Below, piece after piece: positions 45,028-53,129 of a stretch of 64,000 nucleotides of DNA. The notes below the pieces were generated by a model, which saw only the letters and a program-made list of their open reading frames with translations, did no database searches and was not told where the DNA came from. This DNA comes from Geminicoccaceae bacterium. Lineage in GTDB: Bacteria > Pseudomonadota > Alphaproteobacteria > Geminicoccales > Geminicoccaceae. The first letter of the stretch is position 1; the number at the start of each line of letters is the position of its first letter. The stretch spans positions 62,001-126,000 of the forward strand of contig JACKIN010000009.1 in assembly GCA_020638495.1 (NCBI GenBank), read 5' to 3'. The position numbers were made by a program, and so were the translations under genes.

Positions 45028-45795
45028 CTGGGCGCCATCGCTTTCGCCTGGGCCCTGGCCGCGGCCCTCGTCGGCCTCGCGGTCGGCAGCTTCTTGGGCG
45101 CCCTGGCGTCGCGCTGGCCCGCGCTCGACCGGGGCTTCCTTTTCGGCCGGTCGCGCTGCGCCGCCTGCGGGGCGGGGCTCGGCTGGCGGGAGACCCTGCC
45201 GCTCTGGAGCTGGGTCGCGCAACGCGGGCGCTGCCGGCATTGCGGCGGCGCCATCGGCTGGCGGCCGCTGGCGGCCGAGCTCGCGGGTGCCGCCATTGCC
45301 GGAACGGCTTTCGCGGCGCTGGCCCCGGCAGCGGCCCTGCTGCTCACGGGCGTCGGCTGGTGCCTGCTGCTGCTGGCGCTGATCGACGCTGCGCATGGCC
45401 GTCTGCCGGACATCCTGACGCTGCCGCTCGCTCTGGCGGGACCGCTGGTCGCCGCCCTGGCACCGCTGCCGGGGCTGGTGCCGCCGCTCGAGGGGCTCCT
45501 GGGCGCCGGGCTGGGCTTCGCCCTCTTCTGGGCCATCGGCCGGCTCTACGCGGCCTGGCGCGGGCAGGAGGGGCTCGGGCTCGGCGACGCCAAGCTGCTC
45601 GCCGCTGCCGGCGCCTGGCTCGGGCCGCCGGGCCTGGCGCCCACCATCCTCGTGGCGGCGATCACGGGCCTCGTGGCCGCCTGGCTCGGCGGGCGCCGGC
45701 GGGGTGGCGACGCCATCGCCTTCGGCCCGTTCCTGGCGCTGGCCTGCTGGCTGCTGCTGCTCCGGCAGCTCGCCGGATCCCAGGGGGGGAGCTAG
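45028..45795 (+). CDS. gspO: Prepilin peptidase/N-methyltransferase (GspO/PilD), start codon uncertain
   Basis: This inner-membrane A24 aspartic peptidase cleaves and methylates pseudopilins. It has two CxxC pairs (CAACGAG, CRHCGGA) and the catalytic aspartates in LIDAAHGRLPDI and GLGLGDAKLL (GxGD motif), with about eight membrane segments. The first membrane segment, GAIAFAWALAAALVGLAVGSFLGALASRW, is clearly coding, yet the only standard start codon is a TTG at 45094 in its middle. Upstream there is no ATG, GTG or TTG in frame. A CTG at 45028, five bases after AGGCGAGG, is my best candidate, coupled to the gspD stop. Confidence 0.82.
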   Translation: MGAIAFAWALAAALVGLAVGSFLGALASRWPALDRGFLFGRSRCAACGAGLGWRETLPLWSWVAQRGRCRHCGGAIGWRPLAAELAGAAIAGTAFAALAPAAALLLTGVGWCLLLLALIDAAHGRLPDILTLPLALAGPLVAALAPLPGLVPPLEGLLGAGLGFALFWAIGRLYAAWRGQEGLGLGDAKLLAAAGAWLGPPGLAPTILVAAITGLVAAWLGGRRRGGDAIAFGPFLALACWLLLLRQLAGSQGGS

Positions 45796-46229
45796 GCGCC
45801 CGCCTTCTTGTGGATCTCCTTCAGCAGCGGGCGGATGGCGCCGAGGTCGTAGCCGGCGGTGGCGGCGGCGGCGATCAGCGCGTCCGGGTCCTCGTCCCGC
45901 GCCTCGACCAGCGCCCAGAGATGGCAGGAGCGGGTGCCGGAGCGGCAGTAGGCGACGAAGGGCCCCTGGTGCCCGTCGATCGCCGCCCGCATCGCCGCCA
46001 GATGGTCGGGCAAGATGCCGCCCGAAACGACCGGCACGTGGACATAGGCGAGGCCCTGGGCCGCCGCCAGCGCCCGCGCCTCGGCATCGGCGAGCTGGTC
46101 GGGCGCCTCGCCGTCCGGGCGGTTGTTGATCACCGTCCTGATGCCGAGCTCGGCCGCCGCGGCGAAATCCGCCGGCTCGAGCTGCGGGGCGACGTAGAAA
46201 TCGGATGCCACTTTGCGGAAGGTCGTCAT
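45792..46229 (-). CDS. DUF442/TIGR01244-type phosphatase (beta-lactamase-hydrolase-like)
   Basis: The 145-residue protein resembles the tyrosine-phosphatase-like domain often linked to Blh sulfur-metabolism proteins. It has TVINNRPDGEAPDQ at the N-terminal side and the P-loop-like YCRSGTRSCHLWAL (CysX5Arg) near 95-108. It may act on small sulfur or phosphate substrates; the precise reaction is not settled for this group. The ATG at 46229 gives MTTFRKVASDFYVAPQL, the typical start. It ends four bases inside the end of gspO, tail-to-tail. No neighbouring sulfur-metabolism gene is present. Confidence 0.86.
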   Translation of the reverse strand: MTTFRKVASDFYVAPQLEPADFAAAAELGIRTVINNRPDGEAPDQLADAEARALAAAQGLAYVHVPVVSGGILPDHLAAMRAAIDGHQGPFVAYCRSGTRSCHLWALVEARDEDPDALIAAAATAGYDLGAIRPLLKEIHKKAGA

Positions 46230-46479
46230 GGGCGGCAGGCGGTCATGCGGGCTGCTCCTCGATGCTGGGATGATCATCCGACCAAATTCCGGGTCGGCTG
46301 ACAAGCGCCGACGGCATCGCCCGGCCGCCCGGCTTGCCGGGCTCGCCCGCGGCGGCATGGCGCCCGTGGCGTCGGCGGCGCCGTGCGCATCGGGCCCGGC
46401 GACGCAGCAGGCCGTCACCTCGCCGTCGGTGCCCGGGGGGCGTTTTTCGTCCGGCCGTTCAGACCTTCTTAAAGGTTCA
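46230..46479. other. Gene-free region upstream of the small RNA candidate
   Basis: No convincing gene is seen. The stretch is very G/C-rich with scattered short frames lacking ribosome sites or family features. It should hold the promoter of the small phosphatase gene (minus strand) and, near 46445-46478, that of the small RNA candidate (plus strand). TTCTTAAAGG at about 46467-46476 is the most A/T-rich part. Confidence 0.45.
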
Positions 46480-46612
46480 CCGGTAGTCTCTCCTCTCGTG
46501 GGGCGCGGCCCATTGATCCCCTGGATCGACGGCTCGCGGCTCACTGTCCTCCCTGACGTTGTGATGCCTCCCTACAGACTGGGTCACCGCTTCGGCGGTG
46601 GCCCGTTTTTTT
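46480..46612 (+). ncRNA. Candidate small regulatory RNA with C-rich anti-Shine-Dalgarno motifs
   Basis: A strong plus-strand terminator at 46581-46612 has no gene before it, so it probably ends a short RNA. The preceding 100 bases contain three pyrimidine-rich stretches: TCTCTCCTCTC (46487-46497), and CCTCCCT twice (46548-46554 and 46567-46573). CCUCC is complementary to ribosome-binding sites, and several alphaproteobacterial sRNA families (for example AbcR and CcsR types) expose such motifs. A small hairpin GATCCCCTGGATC lies between. The 5' end is a guess, and family membership is not established. Confidence 0.6.
46581..46612 (+). terminator. Strong Rho-independent terminator with UUCG tetraloop
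   Basis: GGGTCACCGC (46581-46590) pairs with GCGGTGGCCC (46595-46604) around a TTCG tetraloop, with one G-U pair, followed by G and seven T residues. It is on the plus strand, so it does not serve the minus-strand phosphatase gene. Confidence 0.93.
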
Positions 46613-46806
46613 CTGCGGGGGCCATGACGGCGGCACCGGCAGGCAGGCTCTCGCTGCCAATACTAGGGATATTATCCTAATCCGGCCCGCCCGTCAAGCC
46701 GGCGCCCGGTTCATTCGGCATTTCCTGGCCTTCCGCACCCGGAGCACGCGCGGAAGCTGGCGAGAGCCCTGAAAATACGTTTTATTTCAATTGTTCAACG
46801 GCGATC
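46613..46806. other. Gene-free spacer between the sRNA candidate and repeat copy 2
   Basis: No gene is visible. TAGGGATATTATCCTA at about 46665-46680 is an imperfect palindrome, and an A/T-rich stretch AAAATACGTTTTATTTCAATTGTTCAA (about 46772-46797) directly precedes the second composite repeat and is a plausible promoter for it. Confidence 0.4.
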
Positions 46807-46908
46807 GGGTTCGTTGGTCGACGCCTCGGTTCGTTCGTCGTAGAGGCGGATTCATTCGTCGGAAAGGCGGGTTCGTTCGTTGAAATCCCGGGTTCGATCG
46901 TCGCCGCC
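46807..46908 (+). repeat. Composite repeat element copy 2, left half: five 20-21 bp units
   Basis: Five units share the core GGGTTCGNTCGTCG with changes: GGGTTCGTTGGTCG, GGTTCGTTCGTCG, GGATTCATTCGTCG, GGGTTCGTTCGTTG and GGGTTCGATCGTCG. The TTCG (or TTCA) elements start at 46810, 46830, 46851, 46872 and 46893, steps of 20, 21, 21, 21. The last TTCG is 16 bp before the first palindrome, the same distance as in copy 1. More substitutions than copy 1 suggest an older or less constrained array. Confidence 0.88.
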
Positions 46909-47054
46909 TGTCGCGGAATCCGCGACAGTTTCGGGCGATTGTCGCAGAATCTGCGGCATAAGGAATCGTGATGTCGCAGAATCCGCGGCAGTCGGACGGT
47001 CGCTGTCGCGAAATACGCGACAACCCTGGCCCTGCTGTCGCGGATTCTGCGACA
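46909..47054 (+). repeat. Composite repeat element copy 2, right half: five 19-bp palindromes
   Basis: Palindromes start at 46909, 46940, 46972, 47004 and 47036 (steps 31, 32, 32, 32, identical to copy 1). They read TGTCGCGGAATCCGCGACA, TGTCGCAGAATCTGCGGCA, TGTCGCAGAATCCGCGGCA, TGTCGCGAAATACGCGACA and TGTCGCGGATTCTGCGACA. The second has a paired change (CAG/CTG for CGG/CCG), and other arm changes mostly give G-U pairs in plus-strand RNA. The third carries one A-C mismatch and the fourth a shortened 7-bp stem. Confidence 0.92.
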
Positions 47055-47115
47055 GTCCGGGCGGTGCAGGGGGTGGAAGGGCGCGGAGCGACGCTTCTGG
47101 GGGGCTTTCCGCGGA

Positions 47116-47451
47116 CTAGGTATAAGCGTTCGTGATGGCGGCGAGGCGGTCGAGGTCGCCGCCGCCGGGAGCGTTGCGTCGCGGCTGTTCGGCCACGGGT
47201 TCCTCGGCGCGGGCCAGCAGCCGGCGGCGGCTGCCGAAAACACCTTCGAGCAGGGCCGGCAGATGGAGATCGGCGTCCAGCCTGGGGAAATGCAGGCCGA
47301 GCCCGGATCGGCTGATCTGGATCGGCTCGAGGTCGGCCGGCCGCGCCCGCTCGAGCCCCTCGGTGTCACGGGCCGCGAAGGCGATCGGCCCCGCCGCCAT
47401 GAGTCCGGCGGCGCGCGCCTCGGCCGCCTCGAACGCCTCACGACGCACCAC
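47116..47451 (-). CDS. DUF2442 domain protein, shortened
   Basis: The 111-residue protein matches the DUF2442 family in its C-terminal core, ADLEPIQISRSGLGLHFPRLDADLHLPALLEGVFGSRR, and has an Ala-rich N-terminal helix (REAFEAAEARAAGLMAAGPIAFAARD). Compared with members I recall, about 25 residues between the N-terminal helix and the core seem missing. DUF2442 genes often accompany DUF4160 genes in toxin-antitoxin-like pairs, but no partner is recognisable upstream. The GTG start has a GGGAG site. It converges with the second repeat element, next to a broken transposase. Confidence 0.7.
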   Translation of the reverse strand: MVRREAFEAAEARAAGLMAAGPIAFAARDTEGLERARPADLEPIQISRSGLGLHFPRLDADLHLPALLEGVFGSRRRLLARAEEPVAEQPRRNAPGGGDLDRLAAITNAYT

Positions 47452-47560
47452 GGATCGTCTCCCAGGCGCGGCAGGGCGCCGCCAGTGCCGCGTTCGAGAT
47501 TACGAGGCGCTCTTGTCGGCTCAAGGGTCTTGTGGTGGCTAAAATCGTCCTCGTATCTTC

Positions 47561-48100
47561 TCAACTGGGCGGAATACGGTGACTGTCTGGACGAGATGGC
47601 CGTGGCTCGGCAGCTGCCGGGCCAAGGCCGGCGGACGGGACGCCGGATAGTCCCTGGTCGCGTGAGACGTGGCCGATCAGGCAGCCACCCAGCCGCTCCT
47701 CGACCAGCGCCGCGTGCGCCCGCTCCGGCAGGCAGCTCGCCGCGAACGCGGCAAACGCCCGGCTGAAGGTCGCCTCGCTCGGCACCTGGGAGGCCCGCTC
47801 CCAGCCGCAAATCCGCCGCAGAGCCTTGTCCACGAGCAGGCGCTCGCGCAGCATCACGGTCATCGGCAGATCGAGCACCGCCTTGGCCAGGAACGCCCGC
47901 GCCAGCGCCGCCCGGCAGGCCGGCGGCCGGCCCAGCCAGTGGCCGAGAGCTGGCAGAAAGCTCTCGATCCGGGCAAGCTCCAGAGCCGTCACGAGCAGCC
48001 GATGGCGCGGACCGAGCGGCCCGACATGCTCCTCCAGCCAGGGGAAAAGCTCACCTTGGACACGCCGCCAATGCTCGGATAGGCTCCCGTCCAGTGGCAT
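47561..48100 (-). pseudogene. Truncated transposase (DUF772-type N-terminus only)
   Basis: The first ~148 residues match the N-terminal half of an IS transposase: LEEHVGPLGPRHRLLVTALELARIESFLPAL, GRPPACRAALARAFLAKAVLDLP, LLVDKALRRICGWERASQVPSEATFSRAFAAFA and LIGHVSRD. Conserved sequence ends there at about 47657, just before the expected first catalytic Asp region, and the remaining tail (QGLSGVPSAGLG...) is unrelated. The catalytic domain is lost, so this is an insertion-sequence remnant. It is not the same element as the intact IS at 20.8-22.3 kb. Confidence 0.8.
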
Positions 48101-48460
48101 CGTCCATCCCTTCCGGTTGGTTTCTGTCTTGACAACATCAACCTATCGGATGGAGCTGGGCGATGCCACGCTTCACCGCTCAATACCGAGCAATTCCGCC
48201 CCTTCAGGGCGTTTTGCAACTGCCTCACGAACCGACTTTTTCCGATTGTTAAAGTCGGTTCGTGTCCCGACTTTTTGATTGTTAAAGTCGGTTCGTGTCC
48301 CGACTTTTTCGTGTCCCGACTTTTTCCAACGCCATGCTCAGGGACGGAACGCCATGGCGGGCAGCGTAAGCAGCTTGACAGACCAAGACAGTCGCTGACC
48401 TCTTTTTTGCACACCGACCCCCTGTGGGAAGCCGGCATCATGCCTTGGCGCCGCCGATGA
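48101..48460. other. Remnant region between broken transposase and enolase-superfamily gene
   Basis: No gene is visible in these 360 bp. CTTGACAACATCAACCTATCGGAT near 48126-48150 contains a TTGACA promoter-like box. A cluster of hairpins (48227-48325) is described separately. A CCATGCTCAGGGACGGAACGCCATGG segment near 48334-48358 has short mirrored ends. The stretch is probably what remains of the transposase-bearing element and its edge. Confidence 0.45.
48227..48325. repeat. Tandem 33-bp hairpin repeats
   Basis: A 33-bp unit (48244-48276) is repeated exactly at 48277-48309, followed by a 16-bp partial copy to 48325. Each unit contains AAAGTCGG, loop TTCGTGTC, CCGACTTT and a T-run, which looks like an intrinsic terminator on the plus strand. 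Just before, ACGAACCGACTTT (48227-48239) is a perfect inverted copy of AAAGTCGGTTCGT (48251-48263). The block lies 5' of the truncated transposase and may be an element end or a transcriptional insulator. Confidence 0.85.
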
Positions 48461-49552
48461 TCAGCGCACCAGATACGGCGCCAGCTTGTCCCAGTCGAAG
48501 GTGACGCCGGTGCCGTGCTCCTCGGGGGCGACGGCGCGGTGGTGGAGGGTGGCGAGGGGGTGCTTGGTGTAGCGGTCGATGGGGAAGGAGTGGACCTCGA
48601 TCCAGCCGCCGTTGGGGTGGCCGGCGACGAGGCTGACGTGGAGCTCCTGCATGCCGTGGCTGCAGGCGGGGATGCCGTGGTCCTCGGCCATGTCGGCGAC
48701 GGCGAGCCAGCCGGTGATGCCGCCGCAATTGGAGGCGTCGGGCTGGATGTAGGCGAGCTTCGCCCCGGCGATGGCCGCCTCGAACTCGTGAAGCGTGTGC
48801 AGGTTCTCGCCCTGGGCGAGCGGCATGCCGGTCGCCTCGGCGATGCGGGCGTAGCCGTCGAAATCCTCGGGGATGATCGGCTCCTCGAACCAGAGGAGGT
48901 CGAAGGGGGCGAAGGCCTCGGCCGCACGAATCGCCTGGTCGACGCTCATCGAGTAGTTGGCGTCGACCATGAAGGCGATCTTCGGGCCGATCAGCTCGCG
49001 CACGGCGGCGACGCGCTCGACGTCCTCTGCCAGGGTCGGCTGGCCGACCTTGATCTTGACGCCGTCGAAGCCGCGATCGAGGTAGCCCTGCACGCTCTCG
49101 AGCAGCTTCGGCAGGGGGAAGCCCAGGTCGATGCCGCCGCAATAGGCGCGGGCCCGGCGGCTGTGGCCGCCGGCCATCTGCCAGAGGGCCTGGCCCCGGT
49201 TCTTGCCGCGCAGGTCCCAAAGGGCGATGTCGAGGGCGGAGATGGCGAAGGATGCGATGCCGCCCCGGCCGACATAGTGGATGTGCCACTGCATGGCGTC
49301 GTGCAGGTCCTCGACCGGGCCGGCGTCGTGGCCGATGAGGAAGGGTGCCAGGTCGTGCTCGATCATGGCGAGGACGGCGCGGCCGCCCTTGCCCCCGGTG
49401 TAGCTGTAGCCGGTGCCCTCGCTGCCGTCGTCGAGGCGGATGGTGGCGGTGATCAGCTCGAAATGGGTGTGGTCGCCGTGCTTCGCGTCGGCCAGCACCT
49501 CGTCGAGGGGAACGCGGAAGAGGCGGGCCTCGATGGTCTCGATCAGCGGCAT
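48461..49552 (-). CDS. Mandelate racemase/enolase-superfamily sugar-acid enzyme
   Basis: The 363-residue protein has the enolase-superfamily capping domain and a TIM barrel. The catalytic Lys pair is in GVKIKVG (about 162-168), metal ligands in [20 protein letters not shown] and AQGENLHT, and the His base in [12 protein letters not shown]. This is the mandelate racemase subgroup, whose members mostly dehydrate or epimerise sugar acids. It is the last gene of the YtfQRT-like transporter operon (one base after a permease gene), so its substrate is probably derived from the imported sugar. The exact acid is not predictable here. Confidence 0.9.
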   Translation of the reverse strand: MPLIETIEARLFRVPLDEVLADAKHGDHTHFELITATIRLDDGSEGTGYSYTGGKGGRAVLAMIEHDLAPFLIGHDAGPVEDLHDAMQWHIHYVGRGGIASFAISALDIALWDLRGKNRGQALWQMAGGHSRRARAYCGGIDLGFPLPKLLESVQGYLDRGFDGVKIKVGQPTLAEDVERVAAVRELIGPKIAFMVDANYSMSVDQAIRAAEAFAPFDLLWFEEPIIPEDFDGYARIAEATGMPLAQGENLHTLHEFEAAIAGAKLAYIQPDASNCGGITGWLAVADMAEDHGIPACSHGMQELHVSLVAGHPNGGWIEVHSFPIDRYTKHPLATLHHRAVAPEEHGTGVTFDWDKLAPYLVR

Positions 49553-49553
49553 G

Positions 49554-50549
49554 TCATCGGTCCTCTGCGGCTCTGGCGCTGCTCACCCGGTTCTGCAGCA
49601 GGATGACGATGAAGAGAAAGCCGCCGCGCACCACGAGCTGCCAGTAGGCGCTGAGCGAGATGGTGCCGCGGCCGTTCTCGAAGTTCAGGATGTTGAAGAC
49701 GAGGCCGAGCAAAAGGGCACCGGCGACGGTGGCGGGGACCGAGCCGAGCCCGCCCGTCAGGAGCGTGCCGCCGACGACGACGGACGCGATGGCCGAGAGC
49801 TCCCAGCCCACCCCTTCGAGCGGCTGGCCTGCCCCGAAGCCGGAGGCCAAAAAAACGCCGGCGATGCCGGCGCAGGCGCCGCTCAGCATGTAGACGAAGG
49901 CCTTGGTGCGGTCGACCTCGAGGCCCATCAGGACGGAGGCGTCCTCGCCGCCGCCGATGGCGAGCACGGTGCGGCCGAGCGAGGTGCGCTCGAGGACGAA
50001 CCAGGCGGCGAGGGCGACGATGGCGACCAGCACGATGGTCCAGGGCACGACGCCGAAGGCCTTCTCCATGCCGAGCTTCGTGAAGTTGCTGCCCCAGTCG
50101 ACCGAGATGGTCTGGGCCCCGCTGAGCACGAGCGCCCCGCCCTTGGCGGCGAGCATGGTGGCGAGCGTGGCGATGAAGGGCGGCACGCGCATGAGGATGA
50201 TGACGAAGGCGTTGACGGCGCCGAAGGCGATGCCGGCGAGGATGCCGCCGGGGAGCGCCACCTCTATGCCCCAGGGGCTGAGATAGGCCGCGACCACCGA
50301 GGTGAAGGCTGCGACCGAGCCGACCGAGAGGTCGATGCCGCCGGTCATGATGACGAAGCACATGCCGATGGAGATGACGATGAACATCGAGTTGTAGTTG
50401 AGGAAGGAGACGATGTTGTAGGCGCCGCCGAAATTGTCGTAGCGCAGGAGGCCGAAGGCGATGAGTGCCATGAGCGCCAGCCAGACGGCGTTGCTCTGGG
50501 CCTGGCCCCGGACGTAGCGGCGAAGGTCGAAGGTGGTGGCGTCGCCCAT
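49554..50549 (-). CDS. Sugar ABC transporter permease (YjfF/YtfT type), second permease
   Basis: The 331-residue membrane protein has RbsC-type motifs [40 protein letters not shown] and [30 protein letters not shown]. Paired with the permease encoded just upstream it would form a heterodimeric channel, as in the Escherichia coli galactofuranose importer YtfQRT-YjfF. It starts 2 bp after the first permease gene. The sequence from its N-terminus ([15 protein letters not shown]) is typical of this family. Confidence 0.9.
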   Translation of the reverse strand: MGDATTFDLRRYVRGQAQSNAVWLALMALIAFGLLRYDNFGGAYNIVSFLNYNSMFIVISIGMCFVIMTGGIDLSVGSVAAFTSVVAAYLSPWGIEVALPGGILAGIAFGAVNAFVIILMRVPPFIATLATMLAAKGGALVLSGAQTISVDWGSNFTKLGMEKAFGVVPWTIVLVAIVALAAWFVLERTSLGRTVLAIGGGEDASVLMGLEVDRTKAFVYMLSGACAGIAGVFLASGFGAGQPLEGVGWELSAIASVVVGGTLLTGGLGSVPATVAGALLLGLVFNILNFENGRGTISLSAYWQLVVRGGFLFIVILLQNRVSSARAAEDR

Positions 50550-50551
50550 GG

Positions 50552-51553
50552 CTACTCCCGCCGCCCGGCCTGCAGGTAGACGGCGACGACGATGATGAAG
50601 GCCTTGGCGATCAGCGCCACCTCGTCCTCCACGCCGTTGGCGAGCAGCGTGTACTTGACGAGCTGGATGATCACGGCACCCAGCACGGCGCCGAAGATGG
50701 GAGCACGGCCGCCCTGCAGGAGCGCACCGCCGACCACCGCGGCGGCGATGGCGTCGAGCTCCATGAGGTTGCCGTTGCGGCCGGCGTCCGAGGCCGAGTT
50801 GATGGCGACGACGATCAGCCCGGCGATGCCGGCGAGCCCGGCGCAGATGACGTAGGCGCCGAACTTGACGCGGCGCACCGGCACGCCGGAGAGCCGGGCG
50901 GCCCGCTCGTTGCCGCCGATGGCGAGGAGATAGCGGCCGAAGAGGGTGCGGGTGACGAGCCAGTAGACGAGCCCGGCGAGCGCCAGCGCCAGCCAGCCCT
51001 GGAAGGGCAGGCCGAGGATCCTGCCGGTGCCGAGATAGCTGAAGGAGGGATTGCTGAAGGTCTGCAGGTTGCCGTTGGTCAGCACCTGGGCGATGCCGCG
51101 GCCGGAGATGAAGAGGATGAGGGTGGCGATGATCGGCTGGACCCGGAGCACGCTCACCATGAAGCCGTTGAAGAGGCCGCAGGCCATGGCCGCCAGCAGC
51201 GGCAGCGTGAAGGCGGCGACGAGGCCGAGGGCAGGGTACGCGACGCCGAAGGGCGAGAGGAAGATCAAGGGGGCGAGCGCGCCCGCGAGCGCCATGACGG
51301 CGCCGACCGAGAGGTCGATGCCGCCGGTCGCGATCACCAGGGTCATGCCGATGGCGACGATGGCGATGGTCGCGACCTGGCTGATGTTGACGAAGAGCGT
51401 CTGCAGCTGGAGGAAGTTGGGCGTGATGGCGATGTTGACGAGGACGAGAACCAGAAGGGCGACCAGCCCGCCATGGCGGCGGAGCTGGCGAAGGGCCCGG
51501 GCGGTCGCGGGCGACGCCGTGGCCGGGCTTGCGGATTCGAGGCGCGTGCTCAT
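50552..51553 (-). CDS. Sugar ABC transporter permease (YtfT/YjfF type), first permease
   Basis: This 333-residue membrane protein has [44 protein letters not shown] and ELDAIAAAVVGGALLQGGRAPIFGAVLGA, the permease signatures of ribose/galactofuranose-type importers. About nine hydrophobic segments are visible after a 30-residue Ala/Arg-rich N-terminus. Its ATG overlaps the stop of the ATPase gene in an ATGA. Two non-identical permeases in one operon separate this system from the single-permease ribose-type transporter at 17-20 kb. Confidence 0.91.
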   Translation of the reverse strand: MSTRLESASPATASPATARALRQLRRHGGLVALLVLVLVNIAITPNFLQLQTLFVNISQVATIAIVAIGMTLVIATGGIDLSVGAVMALAGALAPLIFLSPFGVAYPALGLVAAFTLPLLAAMACGLFNGFMVSVLRVQPIIATLILFISGRGIAQVLTNGNLQTFSNPSFSYLGTGRILGLPFQGWLALALAGLVYWLVTRTLFGRYLLAIGGNERAARLSGVPVRRVKFGAYVICAGLAGIAGLIVVAINSASDAGRNGNLMELDAIAAAVVGGALLQGGRAPIFGAVLGAVIIQLVKYTLLANGVEDEVALIAKAFIIVVAVYLQAGRRE

Positions 51554-53076
51554 GCCGGGGCCTGGCCCCGGTGATGGTGGGCGATCGCCTTGACCAGGGC
51601 GTTCTCGGTGATGCCGGGGTTCTGGAGCTCGGTGACCGAGTAGCCGTCCTGCATGACGGTGATGCGGTCGGCACCCTCGACCAGCTCCTCGAATTCCGAG
51701 GAGATGAGGAGCACGCCGAAGCCACGGGCGACGTAGTCGCGGATGATAGCCTGGATCTCGAGCTTGGCGCCGACATCGACGCCCCGGGTCGGCTCGTCGA
51801 GGATCAAAAGCTCTGGCTCGGTCGCGAGCCAGCGGGCGAGCAGCGCCTTCTGCTGGTTGCCGCCCGAGAGCTCGCGGATCGGCTGGTCCATATTGGCGGT
51901 CTTGATGCCGAGCGACTTGATGAAGGCCTCGACGAGGGCGCGTTCCCGGCCGCGCTCGATCCGCCCGCCCCGGCTGAGCTTCGGCAGCACCGCCAGCGTC
52001 ACGTTCTCGCGCACCGACATCTCGGGCACGATGCCCTCGGCCTTGCGGTCCTCGGTGAGGTAGCCGATGCCGGCGGCGATGGCGGAAGCCGGGTCCGAGG
52101 GGGCCTGGCCTTTGAAGCTGACGCTGCCCTTCTGCAGCCGGTCGAGGCCAAAGACGGCGCGGGCCGCCTCGGTGCGGCCGGAGCCCAAGAGCCCGGCGAG
52201 GCCCACGATCTCGCCCCGGTGGACGATGAGGTCGAGCCGGTGGAGGCGCCGGTCGGTGGCGGCCGCCTTCGCCTCGAGCAGCACCTCGCCGCTCCGGTCC
52301 CGTTGGCCGCCGCCGAGCTCTGTCATGCCGTCGGCGCGGATCTCGTCGATGTCGCGGCCGAGCATGTCGGCGATGAGCTCGAGCTTGGTGGTCTCGGCGA
52401 TGGCCTTCCTCGCCACCGTGCGGCCGTCGCGCATGACGGTCACCGAATCGCAGATGCGGAAGAGCTCGTCGAGGAAGTGCGAGACGTAGAGCACCGAGAC
52501 GCCGCTCGCCTTGAGGCCGCGGACCACGCCGAAGAGCACCTCGACCTCGCGGTCGTCGAGCGAGGAGGTGGGCTCGTCCATGATGACGAGCCGGGCGTCG
52601 AGCGAGACGGCGCGGGCGATGGCGACGAGCTGCTGGATGGCGGTCGAGTAGCTGCCGAGCGGTGCCCTGACGTCGATCTCGATGCCGAAGCGGGCGAGGA
52701 TCTCGCGGGTGCGGGCGTGCGCCCTCGGCCAGTCGATGATGCCGCCCCAGATGCGCGGCTCGTAGCCGAGCGTCACGTTCTCGGTGACGCTGCGCAAGGG
52801 CACCAGGGTCAGCTCCTGGTAGATGGTGGAGATGCCGCTGTCCTGCGCCTCGCGCGGGCTCGAGATGGTCGAGGGCTTGCCGGCGAACATGATCAGGCCG
52901 GCATCCCGGCGGTAGACGCCGGTCAGGATCTTGATCAGCGTCGACTTGCCGGCGCCGTTCTGGCCGATCACCGCGTGGATCTCGCCGGGCTCGATGGTGA
53001 GCGAGGCCGAGGTGAGCGCAGCGACGCCGGCGAACGCCTTGTCGATGCCGGTCATCTGGAGCAGGGGCGTGGTCAT
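51550..53076 (-). CDS. Sugar ABC transporter ATP-binding protein (YtfR type)
   Basis: The 508-residue protein contains two ABC domains: GQNGAGKST and VIMDEPTSSLDD in the first, and LLGSGRTEA (degenerate Walker A), LSGGNQQKALLARWL and LLILDEPTRGVDVGAK in the second. This is the RbsA/YtfR arrangement energising sugar import. The ATG at 53076 starts MTTPLLQMTGIDKAFAGV. It is 53 bp downstream of the binding-protein gene and coupled by overlap to the first permease gene. Confidence 0.93.
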   Translation of the reverse strand: MTTPLLQMTGIDKAFAGVAALTSASLTIEPGEIHAVIGQNGAGKSTLIKILTGVYRRDAGLIMFAGKPSTISSPREAQDSGISTIYQELTLVPLRSVTENVTLGYEPRIWGGIIDWPRAHARTREILARFGIEIDVRAPLGSYSTAIQQLVAIARAVSLDARLVIMDEPTSSLDDREVEVLFGVVRGLKASGVSVLYVSHFLDELFRICDSVTVMRDGRTVARKAIAETTKLELIADMLGRDIDEIRADGMTELGGGQRDRSGEVLLEAKAAATDRRLHRLDLIVHRGEIVGLAGLLGSGRTEAARAVFGLDRLQKGSVSFKGQAPSDPASAIAAGIGYLTEDRKAEGIVPEMSVRENVTLAVLPKLSRGGRIERGRERALVEAFIKSLGIKTANMDQPIRELSGGNQQKALLARWLATEPELLILDEPTRGVDVGAKLEIQAIIRDYVARGFGVLLISSEFEELVEGADRITVMQDGYSVTELQNPGITENALVKAIAHHHRGQAPA

Positions 53077-53129
53077 CGGGGTCTGGCGGCAGGGGGGCCG
53101 CCCGGAAGCGGCCCCCGCTGATCCCTGGC

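Noticed and set aside
46230..46479. Short frames that might encode a protein ahead of the strong terminator
   Set aside because: None has a ribosome site, family motif or convincing codon use, so the terminator is assigned to a small RNA instead.
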